A stretch of 64,000 nucleotides of DNA, from NCBI GenBank assembly GCA_963702595.1, contig CAVPDC010000018.1:171173-235172 (forward strand). The letters run 5' to 3'. This DNA comes from JALORV01 sp963702595 (GTDB taxonomy: Bacteria > Pseudomonadota > Gammaproteobacteria > Burkholderiales > Burkholderiaceae_F). The position numbers were made by a program, and so were the translations under genes. Every line of letters begins with the position of its first letter. Positions within the stretch are counted from its first letter, which is position 1. Shown piece after piece: positions 53,632-63,477 of the stretch. The notes beneath the pieces are model-generated. The model was not told where the DNA came from and did not search any database. It was given only the letters and a program-made list of their open reading frames with translations.

Positions 53632-55602
53632 ATGCGTGGCCTGCAAACATTCTACAGAGATCTTGCACACGCCTTGGATTCGTTAACTCGAAAATACTTG
53701 GCGACGATAGGCTTAGTTGCGTCAGCTGCAGTTTGCCTCGTCGATTTGCTCACAGTCAACTCATATTACGTCTTTGCAATCTTCTTTGCCATATTTGTTG
53801 CGTGCGCCTTATACAGCGGATTGCGCGGCAGAATTGCGCGAGCCGCTGTCTCCCGCGCTCACCTTGGCGCTCAAGCGGAAAGTCGCGTTCACAAAATCGT
53901 GAACATCGCTTTCCTTTGTTTGCTGAGCGCGTCTGTCGCCTTGCTGAGGACAGCGGTCTATTCGCGACCGTTACCTTTTCTGATTCTAACCTCTGTTGCT
54001 GCCGCGCTCATAGCAGTCGAAATCGCGATTACGTCGGATAAACGACACGTTCCGAGTACGTTGATTAAAATCATCATTTTGGGAATACTTATCCGCGCAA
54101 GCGCGTATTTCGAGTTCTCGAGCGCCGTAGCCGTCGACCCGTACTACCACTTAGGCTTCACACAGTACATACTCGACCACGGCCACATTCCGGTGAATAT
54201 TGCACCATACGCAAGCCTAGAGTATACGAGCATGCCGATGTTCCACCTGTTAGTTGCAGCCGTTTCGTTGAGCACTGGCATCGGTTTGAATAACAGCTAC
54301 TTCTTCATCGGCGTTATCGAGTGTGTCAGTGTGGTATTCATTTTCCTCATCGGAAGGGCAATCCTAAACGCGCAGAGCGGCCTTTTAGCAGCTCTCCTGC
54401 TTATCCTGGCAAGCCAATTCTTGCTGTGGGGCATCCACATCACACCGCTCACTTTCGGCGTTGTCATGACCCTTGTTCTCCTTAGTGTGATCTTCGTTGT
54501 TCCCCGGCAAGACCTAGCTAGTTTCACCGCTCTGCTCCTCGTCCTGTTTGCGAGTGAACTGCTAACCCACGAAGGGACGGCGGCGTATACTGCTATAGTG
54601 CTCGTCATCGTCGTCTTCTCCTTTGCGCTAGTCAGCAAGCTGTCCGCCGGACCGATAGACGGAGACGCGGTACACAATGTGAAAGTGCTCTCCTACCATT
54701 TGCGATCTCTAGCGCTCTTGGTGGTGCTATTTGTCGGGAGCCTTATTGGATATTGGCTTTCTATAGGTGGTTCGGCCTTAGAACGCGCCCTAGCTATTGT
54801 CCGGGGGGGCGTCACGCCTACTAGCGCGCTTGTAGGAAAAGCAGGCATCCAATCAGCCGGAATGGAGGGTATCTTGCCAACCGTACCACCCTCATCGCTT
54901 CCGCTGTGGTCCGATCTGCCGGTGTTGATCCTCATTTTCTTGGCCACTTTCGGTTTTTTGTACTTACTGAGCACGGAACGGAAACAAGCGGTGGCTACTT
55001 CATGGATTGTGGCATCGGCTCTCTTGTTAGCGATTACAGGCGGGGTCTACTTCTTAGGACACGCCGTGGCGCAACCCGAAAGATGGATCGTCTATTTGCA
55101 AGTGTTTATGGCAATACCTGCGGCAGTTGCCATCTTGACACTCTGTGCTCTTGCTAACGCTCGAAAAGGCCTCATAGTCATTGTTTCAGTGGTACTCATC
55201 CTGAGCTTCGTGGGCATTACGCATCCAAATGCGAAGGTCGCGAGCGAATTGCCATGGGATCAACGACCTCGGATCGCTCTCCTCGAATCAGAAGCAGCCG
55301 CCGCTAGCACGATCGCAAGCAAAACGAATGGACGATTGATTGCCACCGATTTAGTATATGCCCCGATTCTTGAGTACCAACAGAATATGTCGAACGTCAC
55401 CGTGTTTCCATCATTATCAAGCGTAAATGGATTGTCTGACAAGAACACCAGCTTGTTATTGCGGGATGAAATTGTAGACAATCCATACATTGCGTCCGCA
55501 GGCACATCGCCTAGTCTTGGGGGCGATCGGTACGATTCCTTTGAAGCCGCCCAGAACGTGGTCTACGATTCCGGCACTGTACAGGTCGTGACAGCAAAAT
55601 GA
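53632..55602 (+). CDS. Large multi-spanning GT-C-like membrane protein
   Basis: The ~656-aa protein has about 14 membrane helices and a soluble ~110-residue C-terminal part. The first extracytoplasmic loop contains D-P-Y-Y-H-L-G-F-T-Q-Y-I, resembling the D-x-x-Y-H or DxD motifs in GT-C transferases (for example STT3/AglB and ArnT-like enzymes), which use lipid-linked sugars. LTHEGTAAYTAIVLV and AVAQPERWIVYLQVF follow later. ATG 53632 is preferred because GGAGAAGG precedes it; the frame opens 12 codons earlier at TTG 53596. It is probably a membrane glycosyltransferase or oligosaccharide ligase. Confidence 0.75.
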   Translation: MRGLQTFYRDLAHALDSLTRKYLATIGLVASAAVCLVDLLTVNSYYVFAIFFAIFVACALYSGLRGRIARAAVSRAHLGAQAESRVHKIVNIAFLCLLSASVALLRTAVYSRPLPFLILTSVAAALIAVEIAITSDKRHVPSTLIKIIILGILIRASAYFEFSSAVAVDPYYHLGFTQYILDHGHIPVNIAPYASLEYTSMPMFHLLVAAVSLSTGIGLNNSYFFIGVIECVSVVFIFLIGRAILNAQSGLLAALLLILASQFLLWGIHITPLTFGVVMTLVLLSVIFVVPRQDLASFTALLLVLFASELLTHEGTAAYTAIVLVIVVFSFALVSKLSAGPIDGDAVHNVKVLSYHLRSLALLVVLFVGSLIGYWLSIGGSALERALAIVRGGVTPTSALVGKAGIQSAGMEGILPTVPPSSLPLWSDLPVLILIFLATFGFLYLLSTERKQAVATSWIVASALLLAITGGVYFLGHAVAQPERWIVYLQVFMAIPAAVAILTLCALANARKGLIVIVSVVLILSFVGITHPNAKVASELPWDQRPRIALLESEAAAASTIASKTNGRLIATDLVYAPILEYQQNMSNVTVFPSLSSVNGLSDKNTSLLLRDEIVDNPYIASAGTSPSLGGDRYDSFEAAQNVVYDSGTVQVVTAK

Positions 55603-55834
55603 GGCCCCCATTCGAACAGCCTTCGGAGGTGCAGGTTCTCCGGGTAATCGGCACTCGCTCTCAGCTTTGCAGAGCGGCTCATGTTCAGATACGCCAACTA
55701 GCGGTGCCCGATATGGCTGTTTTAACTTGGGGCGCCCGTAACGGTTATATGAACGTAGGCATCAGCTACCCTAGGTGTGCTTCGTCTTTGTTGCGAAACA
55801 TGAGCACCTATACTCGCGAGACGCCCCTAAAGCC

Positions 55835-56929
55835 ATGCAGGTTTGCGCTGTAACCGTAGCTTACAATAGTCCAGAGGAGCTCTCGCTCTTGTTGCGCTCG
55901 CTACAAACTCAGCAGGCGCTGAACGGCTTAGTGATGCTTGATAATTCTGATGAGCCATATCTCGAAGACAACAAAGCGACATTCCATAAGCACGCCGAAC
56001 GGTACCAATTCGCTCAGTACGTTCGCTTGGTAAGAAACGTCGGCTCAGCGGCTGGGTTTTGCAAGGGAATGAAAATCGCGCACGAAGAAGGGTTCGATTG
56101 GGTGTGGCTGCTCGATCAGGACGGCACGGTTGAGGGCGGCTGCTTAACAGCGCTCCTGCAAAATGTTGGACAAGCCGACATCTTGTGTCCTCAGATCGTA
56201 GATATCGACGCTCCGACCACTATTCTGCCCCAGTCCGGAGCCGTACAGAATTTCTGGGGCCGAATGATATGGATTGCGGGCACTTTCAGTCGAGAGATCT
56301 CTTTTTTTGCAACGCATGGAGCCCTCATTTCGAAAAAAGTGCTTGATAAGGTAGGATATTACGATCCGCGCCACTTCTTTGTCGGTTCCGAGGACAGTGA
56401 TTTTGCCTTCCGGTCAACTGCTGATGGTATGCGAGTCCGCCTCGTGGCCGAAGCAAAGGCTCGCCATCCAGACGCTCGTCAAAGAAGTTTTGAAAAAAAA
56501 GACCATTTAATAAAGGCCGGGGTGATCGAAAGCGTAATGGCTGAACGCGGCTCTGCGGTTCCCGACTTTTTGCGTTATGATCCACTTATGCGCGTTGAGG
56601 CGACGCTAGCCGCGAGCATTAGGCGTGTACTTCCTGAACATTTAGGCTACGTGAGCAGTAAACTCGCTGATGCTACGGGCTGCCGTGCAGGCCAAGGCCT
56701 TGCAAGCTTGTCGTACGCCTTCTTGGCGACGAAACGGTTAACCTCATTGCAGCTGGGCGCGGCCTGCTTATACAGCCTTTTGATTGCGTCTGTCCGGAAG
56801 ATTGCTGGAGGCAGCGGAATCGACATGAAAAAAACGATAACGATGTACTCAATCTGCCTGCTAAGCAAGCTGAGAAAAGAGTGGCCCTTCGAGTCGGTCC
56901 AACAGTTCTGCAGCTATCTCGCTAAATAG
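55835..56929 (+). CDS. GT2 family glycosyltransferase (rhamnosyl/galactofuranosyl-like)
   Basis: From ATG 55835 the ~364-aa protein reads VCAVTVAYNSPEELSLLLRSLQTQ, RLVRNVGSAAGFCKGMKIAHEEGFDWVWLLDQDGTVEGGCL (D-Q-D in place of DxD), ATHGALISKKVLDKVGYYDPRHFFVGSEDSDFAFR. This is the pattern of GT2 enzymes of the rhamnosyltransferase/GlfT type. The C-terminal ~100 residues are helical. The frame opens 20 codons earlier without better support. The start region has no clear RBS. Confidence 0.85.
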   Translation: MQVCAVTVAYNSPEELSLLLRSLQTQQALNGLVMLDNSDEPYLEDNKATFHKHAERYQFAQYVRLVRNVGSAAGFCKGMKIAHEEGFDWVWLLDQDGTVEGGCLTALLQNVGQADILCPQIVDIDAPTTILPQSGAVQNFWGRMIWIAGTFSREISFFATHGALISKKVLDKVGYYDPRHFFVGSEDSDFAFRSTADGMRVRLVAEAKARHPDARQRSFEKKDHLIKAGVIESVMAERGSAVPDFLRYDPLMRVEATLAASIRRVLPEHLGYVSSKLADATGCRAGQGLASLSYAFLATKRLTSLQLGAACLYSLLIASVRKIAGGSGIDMKKTITMYSICLLSKLRKEWPFESVQQFCSYLAK

Positions 56930-57161
56930 CTAATGCTGGCAAGAAGGTTGACTTAACATTCGGTTTCACACACACTCATCGGTCACAACACAACGCCGAC
57001 GCTGGCTATCTGCTTGGGCACAACTCCGCGCGCCTAACTCCCCCTCACGCGAGCAAAAGTCCAGCGACGCTAAAAAGATATAAAGGATTCACGACCTCAA
57101 ATGGTAGGAAAGCATCGCAATCAATGCCCCCTAACGCGCCAGAAGTGAGGCAGCAAGAGAC

Positions 57162-58040
57162 ATGAAGCCCGTGGACACCTTTGGAGATCTGATCCTCATA
57201 TGCGGTCTCGCTCTCGCCGCGCTTGTGGTCGCTATAGTTCCCGCGCTCGGCACGACCATCGCGCCCCAAATTATCGGCACCATCGTCGTTCTTTTTATGC
57301 CAGGATATGCTTTCATCGCAGCGTTGTTTCCCCACAAGACGTCCATCACCAATGGGGTCCGACTCGGGCTGTCCTTCGGAGCAAGTATAGCGATCGTGCC
57401 ACTGCTAGAATTGGTAATTAACTATACTAGATGGGGGATTCAGTTAATACCAACACTTTTGTTCATCGCCTTTTTTACGCTCGTGTGTGTCGCTGCTGCA
57501 GGCATTCGTCGGCTCCGGCTTCCAGAGGACGAGCGATTTACCATCAACTGGCAGGCACGAAAGAGACTGAAGGGCCTACAGGCGACTTTGCTGTCGGGTA
57601 CCACGTTGGATCGAGTCCTTTCCATCGTGCTTCTGCTCGCTATTGGAGCATCCCTCGCCGTAGGGAGTTACGCCGTGCTCGTTCCGAAACCTAGCGAGCA
57701 TTTCACTGAGTTTTACCTACTTGGAGCTAATGATACGCTCAGCAATTATACTACGCAGTTCAAGGCGGGAGTCCCGAGTCCGGCGAAAGTCGTCATTGTC
57801 AACCATGAGGCGCGGAACGTCACTTACGATCTAGTCATCTATACCAATAACAGTGCGCAACGTGAAGTCGTCTATTCAGAAAAGGTTGTTGTACCAGATG
57901 GCCAACGATGGGAAAAACAGGTAGATCTAGTGCTTAACCAACCGGGCGATAGCGTAAAACTTGAATATGCCCTTTACAAAGACCAGGTGACCGCTGATCC
58001 ATATCGAGACGTCCATATGTGGGTTAACGTTTCAACGTAA
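57162..58040 (+). CDS. DUF1616 membrane protein
   Basis: The 292-aa protein has ~5 helices: DLILICGLALAALVVAIVPAL, IIGTIVVLFMPGYAFIAALFP (the F-x-P-G-Y motif of DUF1616), LGLSFGASIAIVPLLELVI, and ALLFIAFFTLVCVAAAG. A further helix ends SIVLLLAIGASLAVGSYAVL. The last ~100 residues are a beta domain (FTEFYLLGANDTLSNYT...YDLVIYTNNSAQ) that recurs alone in the next gene. DUF1616 proteins are common next to glycosyltransferases in archaeal glycan loci; the role is unproven. ATG 57162 has GCAAGAGAC upstream. Confidence 0.85.
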   Translation: MKPVDTFGDLILICGLALAALVVAIVPALGTTIAPQIIGTIVVLFMPGYAFIAALFPHKTSITNGVRLGLSFGASIAIVPLLELVINYTRWGIQLIPTLLFIAFFTLVCVAAAGIRRLRLPEDERFTINWQARKRLKGLQATLLSGTTLDRVLSIVLLLAIGASLAVGSYAVLVPKPSEHFTEFYLLGANDTLSNYTTQFKAGVPSPAKVVIVNHEARNVTYDLVIYTNNSAQREVVYSEKVVVPDGQRWEKQVDLVLNQPGDSVKLEYALYKDQVTADPYRDVHMWVNVST

Positions 58041-58146
58041 CATTATATGTCAGAAAAGAACGCACGAGGTTACGCGGAGTTTCTATGCGTTCGTTCAAGA
58101 TAAAAAATTATTCAGTGGCAAACACAAAGCCGTCAAGGTGGTTAGT

Positions 58147-58569
58147 GTGAACCGTACTCGCATAATAACCTGGATCTTGGCAGCGATGTTGGTCCTCGCC
58201 GTTTGTGCTACGGTGCTAATCATTGTACTGCCGCAACCAACAGAGCCGTTTACAGAGTTGTATCTGTTAGGGCCGGGCGGAAAGGCGTCGGGCTATCCAA
58301 CTGATCTCTCGGTCAACCAAACCGCTAACGTCACTGTCGGAGTCGTTAATCATGAAAATGCGGACACAAGCTACAAGCTGATCGTTACGTTAGCGAACAA
58401 GACCGTTACGACGAAATCGTTCAGCCTTGCAAACAACCAGAGATGGCAAGACTCAATCTCATTTACGGCTACTGCCCGAGGCTCGGGGCAAAAACTAACG
58501 TTTGATTTGTACAAAGAGGACGCAGCGGGTGTGTACAGATCAGTATATCTAATCATTAACGTCGCTTGA
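58147..58569 (+). CDS. Small membrane protein: stand-alone DUF1616 C-terminal domain
   Basis: From GTG 58147 (GTG 58138 also possible) the ~140-aa protein has one N-terminal helix (IITWILAAMLVLAVCATVLIIVL). It is followed by a domain EPFTELYLLGPGGKASGYPTDL...VGVVNHENADTSYKLIVTLANKTV...RWQDSISFTA...KLTFDLYKED...YRSVYLIINV. It aligns along its whole length with the C-terminal beta domain of the preceding DUF1616 gene, so one probably derives from the other. It is anchored outside. It is co-directional, with a 106-bp gap. Confidence 0.75.
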   Translation: MNRTRIITWILAAMLVLAVCATVLIIVLPQPTEPFTELYLLGPGGKASGYPTDLSVNQTANVTVGVVNHENADTSYKLIVTLANKTVTTKSFSLANNQRWQDSISFTATARGSGQKLTFDLYKEDAAGVYRSVYLIINVA

Positions 58570-58813
58570 CCGCGGAAGTGCAAAGTTTCGCTCCAAATGC
58601 AGAAGCGAGATAGAGGTTTGCTATCACGCCTCTCGCGGGTTTAGCATGTGCTTTGCTGCAGATCCAACGGCGCAAGAAATATGATCCAGCGCCAAGCAAG
58701 CTCGTTTGAGAGGAACGAACACCATCGCTAAGCGATCGGTGCTCTAAAGTGACGGTACATTCTTATAGGGGTAATACGATCAACGAATGTTGCTATGAGG
58801 TGATGAGGGGACC

Positions 58814-59773
58814 ATGCCAACAGCACTGATAACTGGAATCACGGGACAAGACGGTTCATATCTTGCTGAATTGCTCTTGGACAAAGGTTATGAAGTTTAC
58901 GGCCTCGTAAGGCGGCTAAGCACGCCAAACGAGACGCGAATCGGAGCGCTTATAGATTACATCGAGCTGCTTGAGGGCGATCTCACTGACCAGTCGTCGG
59001 TAAACACCGCGGTTCAGGCCGCCATGCCTGACGAGGTTTACAATCTTGCCGCGCAATCGTTCGTCGCTACGTCTTGGAATCAACCGGTGTTGACTGGAGA
59101 TGTAACGGGACTTGGCGTTGTGCGGGTCCTAGAAGCCGTTCGACATTTTTGCCCTGATGCACGATTTTACCAAGCTTCGAGTAGCGAGATGTTTGGAACA
59201 TCAGCAAAACCCTTTAAGGACGAGAATACTCCATTTCATCCACGAAGTCCATACGCCGTCGCAAAGGTCTATGGCCATTACGCGACGATCAATTATCGCG
59301 AGAGCTACGAGTTATTCTGCTGTAACGGCATTTGTTTCAATCACGAATCACCGCGGCGGGGCATTGAGTTCGTAACAAAGAAAATTTCAGATGGCGTAGC
59401 CCGCATCTATTGCGACAAAGCAACAGAACTGCGGCTTGGCAATCTCGAGGTTAAACGTGATTGGGGTTTTGCCGGCGATTACGTCAGTGCTATGTGGCTC
59501 ATGCTCCAACAAGACGAGCCTGACGATTACGTCATAGCCACTGGTGAAAGCCATTCTGTACAGGAGTTCGTCACGTTAGCCTTTGACAACGTTGGCTTAG
59601 ATTGGAAAGAGTACGTAAAAGTAGACGATCGGTTCCGCCGCCCTGCAGAGGTGTTCGATTTATGTGGGGATGCGGCAAAAGCTTTTAAAAAGCTGGGCTG
59701 GGCACCTAAGATGTCCTTTGAAGAACTTATAAGCCTGATGGTCGAAACTGATGTAGCTAAATATAGCGCATAA
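58814..59773 (+). CDS. gmd: GDP-mannose 4,6-dehydratase
   Basis: The 319-aa protein has ALITGITGQDGSYLAELLLDKGYEVYGLVRR (NAD(P) loop with the Gmd-specific G-Q-D-G-S), NLAAQSFVATSW, ASSSEMFG (catalytic Ser/Thr region), YAVAKVYGH (Y-x3-K), FNHESPRRGIEFVTKKI and FAGDYVSAMW. It converts GDP-mannose to GDP-4-keto-6-deoxymannose, the precursor of deoxysugars such as rhamnose, fucose or perosamine. The reductase or aminotransferase for the next step is not in the window. Its ATG has TGAGGTGATGAGGGG upstream. Confidence 0.93.
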   Translation: MPTALITGITGQDGSYLAELLLDKGYEVYGLVRRLSTPNETRIGALIDYIELLEGDLTDQSSVNTAVQAAMPDEVYNLAAQSFVATSWNQPVLTGDVTGLGVVRVLEAVRHFCPDARFYQASSSEMFGTSAKPFKDENTPFHPRSPYAVAKVYGHYATINYRESYELFCCNGICFNHESPRRGIEFVTKKISDGVARIYCDKATELRLGNLEVKRDWGFAGDYVSAMWLMLQQDEPDDYVIATGESHSVQEFVTLAFDNVGLDWKEYVKVDDRFRRPAEVFDLCGDAAKAFKKLGWAPKMSFEELISLMVETDVAKYSA

Positions 59774-59953
59774 GCACTTAGCGCTTTAATCGCTGCAACG
59801 AGCGACTATCGGATCTCTAAGCAATGTGTGGCTTTAAGCAGTCGAGCTTCCTGGCCGCGGACAACAAGCCCATACTTCGCCAGTGGAACACGCAAACCAA
59901 TTACGATGATGGCAGTTGGTGGTTACTAGACGGCTGATTTCAAAAAATTCGCT

Positions 59954-62314
59954 ATGTTTCTTAATCCCTTCCGCATCAACGATTGGAAGCTTGCCGATAC
60001 GCTAAAAGCGGCCCTCGTTTTACAGCTTGTCGTGTTCGCGCTTGTGGGCGGGGATGCGGTAGGGATGCACCTCCCGCTCGCACGTGCTCTCGTAGGCGTC
60101 GCATACATGCTATTCTTGCCAGGTGTTCTCTTTCTTAGGGTGCTGCGTGCTCACGACCTTGGCAGCACACGAACGTTGCTCTTTTCTGTTGGCCTTAGCA
60201 TCGCGACCGTTATGTTCGTCGGGCTTTTCGCGAATGTTGTGTATCCTCTGCTCGGCATCGAACGGCCGTTAAGCCTCGCCCCGGTGGTTGGGACAATGAC
60301 CGCCGTTGTCGCGCTTTTAGCGGCGTTAAGCTATTGGCGCGATCGCGACTTTGCTGAGGAGCTGACGCTCGACTGGCGGCGAGTGCTGACCCCTCCGGTC
60401 CTCATTCTATGTCTCCTCCCGTTTATTTCGATCTTCGCTGCGTTCGCTATGAATATCTACGGGAGCAATATTGCGTTACTCTTCTTGCTTGTCCTCGTCG
60501 CCACGACGGCGCTTTGGGTTGGTGTGTCTCCCTCCATCCCTAAAGAGGTGTACCCGCTCGCCGTCTTTGCGATCGCACTTGCTTTAGTTTACTACGGATC
60601 GCTCGTCTCTTCGTATGTTTGGGGTTGGGACATACAAAAGGAACTAAATCACGCGAACCTAGTGCTTACGTACGGCGTTTGGAACCCAGCGTTGCCCGGT
60701 GGGACGAACGCCGTTATCAGCGTTACGACCCTCGCTCCGCTGCTCTCGCTGACGTCAGGTCTGAGCGTGGTGTGGCTGTTTAAGCTCGTTTATCCCATGT
60801 TGTTCGCATTCGTGCCGCTCGGAATCTTCATAGCCGTTCAAAAACAAACGAATGATAAAATCGCGTTCCTTGCCGCCTTTTTTGTTTCTTTGTTGTTTAC
60901 GTTCTACAGTGAGATGCCGGCGCTAGCACGGCAGGAGGTTGCGGAACTCTTCCTCGTTCTGCTGTTGGTCGTCACTGTGGACAAGTACCGATCACAAGAA
61001 GAAAAAAAGCGCGTCTATATACTATATGGCATATTCGCCATCTCGCTTGTGGCAGCGCACTATACGCTCGCTTTTATCTATCTCATTTACCTCGTCATCG
61101 CGTGGCTTCTGCTGTTTCTCATAGACAATCCGGCCATACGCCGCTTGCATCAATCGGCAGAGGGTATACCAACAGATCAATCTATGACGCCGCATCGTAT
61201 GCTGACGCTCATCTTTGTTCTCGCTTTTGGGGCGTTTACCGCCGCCTGGTACGCGAGCGCAGGGGCCGCTGTTTCTAAAGATATCGGCGGCACGTTCACG
61301 AAAATCGTCTATGTCATCTTTGCGCCGCGGGCGATTGCTATCACCGTTGGGGTTGGCGCGGCGGTCTATCTCTTCGCTCTTGCACTCATCTATATCATCG
61401 TATCTAGGCGGGCGCAGGCATTGCAGTGGGGACGACTCCACAGTTTGTCACCTATCGTACTCTTAGCAACGCTTGGTGCGTCTGCACTGAATTGGGACAC
61501 ACTTAAAGATGTTCTCCAGATCGGCACCTTGTCACCGCTTCATGAAGTCGGGCGTGCCCTGTATATTATTAGCATATTTTTTATCCTCGTTGGACTCTGT
61601 TCGGTAGCATTCCGATCCGGTAGGTGTCGTTTCGACAAGGAGTTAATCGCGCTCGCACTCGCTAGTTTCGCCGTTTTCGTTGCTGCAATAATCGTTCCGC
61701 AGCTCTCATTCACTATTAATATGACACGGCTTTTCCACATTTCAACGCTGCTACTGGCGCCTTTTTGCGTCACCGGCGCGCTGCTCGTTCTACAAACAGC
61801 GGCTCGCGTCATTGGGTGGCGGGACAACGTAAGCCACGCATACGCATTGAAAATTGCAGCCGCCTTTTTTGTCGTGCTCTTTTTGTTCAATACTGGTTTT
61901 ATCTACGAGGTGGCTCAGCAAGAGTCGACTTCTTTTATTTTAAACGGTAACATTGACGCGGCGCGATTTAACGAGATGGAGATCGCAGCAGGCCAATGGC
62001 TAGGCCCCGTGCGCGGCAGTAGTAACGGAGTAACCCACTCAATTTTTGCGGATGCGCATCGCCAAGAGCTGTTGAAAAGTTTTTTAAATAGTGATGTACA
62101 GTATCTTCGAAAGCCGCCAGCGACAACGTCACTTAACGGATACGTTTACCTCGGCACGTATAACTTGAAAACGGGACAGATTGCACAGATACAAGAGCAG
62201 ACGCTGCTTCAAGGTACCGCTATCAGCTATGCTGATATTGGCACCACAAATGCAATTCGCAGCAAGATATTTGACGATGGAGGGGCCGCCGTCTATTACT
62301 ATCGCAGAACCTGA
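59954..62314 (+). CDS. DUF2206-like large membrane protein (putative GT-C-type transferase)
   Basis: The 786-aa protein starts LNPFRINDWKLADTLKAALVLQLVVFALVGG and has ~14-16 helices, then a ~130-residue extracytoplasmic end. The N-terminal ~120 residues (MLFLPGVLFLRVLRAHDLGSTRTLLFSVGLSIATVMFVGLF) resemble DUF1616/DUF2206 membrane proteins. W-G-W-D-I-Q-K-E-L-N-H-A-N in the loop after helix ~7 may be the acidic motif of GT-C transferases. It is a probable lipid-linked-sugar-using transferase or polymerase of the glycan locus. It is uninterrupted. Confidence 0.75.
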   Translation: MFLNPFRINDWKLADTLKAALVLQLVVFALVGGDAVGMHLPLARALVGVAYMLFLPGVLFLRVLRAHDLGSTRTLLFSVGLSIATVMFVGLFANVVYPLLGIERPLSLAPVVGTMTAVVALLAALSYWRDRDFAEELTLDWRRVLTPPVLILCLLPFISIFAAFAMNIYGSNIALLFLLVLVATTALWVGVSPSIPKEVYPLAVFAIALALVYYGSLVSSYVWGWDIQKELNHANLVLTYGVWNPALPGGTNAVISVTTLAPLLSLTSGLSVVWLFKLVYPMLFAFVPLGIFIAVQKQTNDKIAFLAAFFVSLLFTFYSEMPALARQEVAELFLVLLLVVTVDKYRSQEEKKRVYILYGIFAISLVAAHYTLAFIYLIYLVIAWLLLFLIDNPAIRRLHQSAEGIPTDQSMTPHRMLTLIFVLAFGAFTAAWYASAGAAVSKDIGGTFTKIVYVIFAPRAIAITVGVGAAVYLFALALIYIIVSRRAQALQWGRLHSLSPIVLLATLGASALNWDTLKDVLQIGTLSPLHEVGRALYIISIFFILVGLCSVAFRSGRCRFDKELIALALASFAVFVAAIIVPQLSFTINMTRLFHISTLLLAPFCVTGALLVLQTAARVIGWRDNVSHAYALKIAAAFFVVLFLFNTGFIYEVAQQESTSFILNGNIDAARFNEMEIAAGQWLGPVRGSSNGVTHSIFADAHRQELLKSFLNSDVQYLRKPPATTSLNGYVYLGTYNLKTGQIAQIQEQTLLQGTAISYADIGTTNAIRSKIFDDGGAAVYYYRRT

Positions 62315-62682
62315 CACTCATTCACTTTTCACAAGCGTTCGACGTTAACTAGCATTTTTCCAATTGAGGCTCTTCTCGTCGTTATTGTGGTTAGTTGGGT
62401 GATAAGCGCTTAAGAACAGAGACCCACCTCACGAAACTAAACATGGTCCTCGGCATCTACTTCAGTCGGGTCGCACCACGTTGCTGTAGGCATTTCTGAT
62501 TTTGACCTTCACGTCGCGTCGATCTCGCTACTGAAAGTAGCGAGCGAGAGAGGCTTATCGGAAAGTCGCAAAAGGCGCGAATAAGGTGCCCGCGAGGTTA
62601 TCGTCTTCTTAACCTGCGCAGTTTTTGCATAACATCGATAACTTTTTAGAGCGCGTAGAAACACGCGTTATGAGGCTTAACG
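62315..62682. other. Intergenic region between convergent genes
   Basis: Besides the hairpin at 62524-62544 there is a near-direct repeat around the downstream gene's stop (AGGCTTAACG near 62671 and 62698). No gene is seen. Confidence 0.35.
62524..62544. repeat. Perfect 8-bp stem-loop
   Basis: CTCGCTAC (62524-62531), TGAAA loop and GTAGCGAG (62537-62544). No T-run follows on either strand, so it may be a bidirectional 3' structure between the convergent genes. Confidence 0.5.
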
Positions 62683-63477
62683 TTAACGAGCGTTGTCAGG
62701 CTTAACGCTCACGAGCCTGCGAAGTTCAGCATTACGAGCTATAATGAACGCGTAAAAGCTGTGCATCAAAAAGACGTACCTGTTTTTTAGTCTGTCGAAC
62801 ATTGAATTCTCTTTTGTTTTTTCTCCGAAGGTTATCGACCCACCAAACCCCACCTTTCTGAACATCTTGGATCGGTAAAGTAACTCTCTTACGGCCTTCT
62901 TTGGCCCGCCAGACAGCGTGTCATGGAATGCAATAATCCCCCCATCGATGACTTTGGGAAACCAGGTATCAAAGTCTTTCTTGACGTAGTCGTATTTGTG
63001 ACAGCCATCGATAAAGAGGAGTTCACACGGTTCAGAAATAAGATCTGCTGCCTCAATTGACGTCCTGACAATCGGGTTCACGATGCCCCCTAACTGCGTA
63101 TTTTCAATATTCTTTGTGAATTTCTCATACGTGCCCGTAGCGTCCTCTTTGCTCTGAAAAGGCTCGCGATGTGGGTCTATCGCGTAGATTTTCACATTTT
63201 TACCTGCCATGGATCCTTTGCCTAGGTAAATGGTTGATTTACCTGTGTAAGAGCCGATTTCCACGATCGCCCCTCGTCCTGTACACTTTTGAGCCAGAGC
63301 ATACAGTAATGATCCCTCTATATCAGACAAAAAGCCGCCTGCATCATCAGCTGCCTCTTTTACCACTTTCAGTTCTTTTTTGTTGCCATCTATTACTGCT
63401 ATGATGTCTTTTTGGCAGCATAATCGGTCTATTTTAGCTCGGAAGTTGTCCCACGAAAGAGTCTGCATAATTTTCAC
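62683..63477 (-). CDS. Class I SAM-dependent methyltransferase
   Basis: The 264-aa protein has GAIVEIGSYTGKSTIYLGKGSMAGKNVKIYAIDPH (motifs I and II), CELLFIDGCHKYDYVKKDFDTWFPKVIDGGIIAFHDTLSGGPKKAVREL and a helical end. This is the Methyltransf_24/TylF-like pattern of enzymes that O-methylate sugars or small metabolites. The frame starts with GTG 63477; ATG 63468 is an alternative. Its codon use is AT-richer than the gmd gene. It is convergent with the large membrane protein. Confidence 0.82.
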   Translation of the reverse strand: MKIMQTLSWDNFRAKIDRLCCQKDIIAVIDGNKKELKVVKEAADDAGGFLSDIEGSLLYALAQKCTGRGAIVEIGSYTGKSTIYLGKGSMAGKNVKIYAIDPHREPFQSKEDATGTYEKFTKNIENTQLGGIVNPIVRTSIEAADLISEPCELLFIDGCHKYDYVKKDFDTWFPKVIDGGIIAFHDTLSGGPKKAVRELLYRSKMFRKVGFGGSITFGEKTKENSMFDRLKNRYVFLMHSFYAFIIARNAELRRLVSVKPDNAR

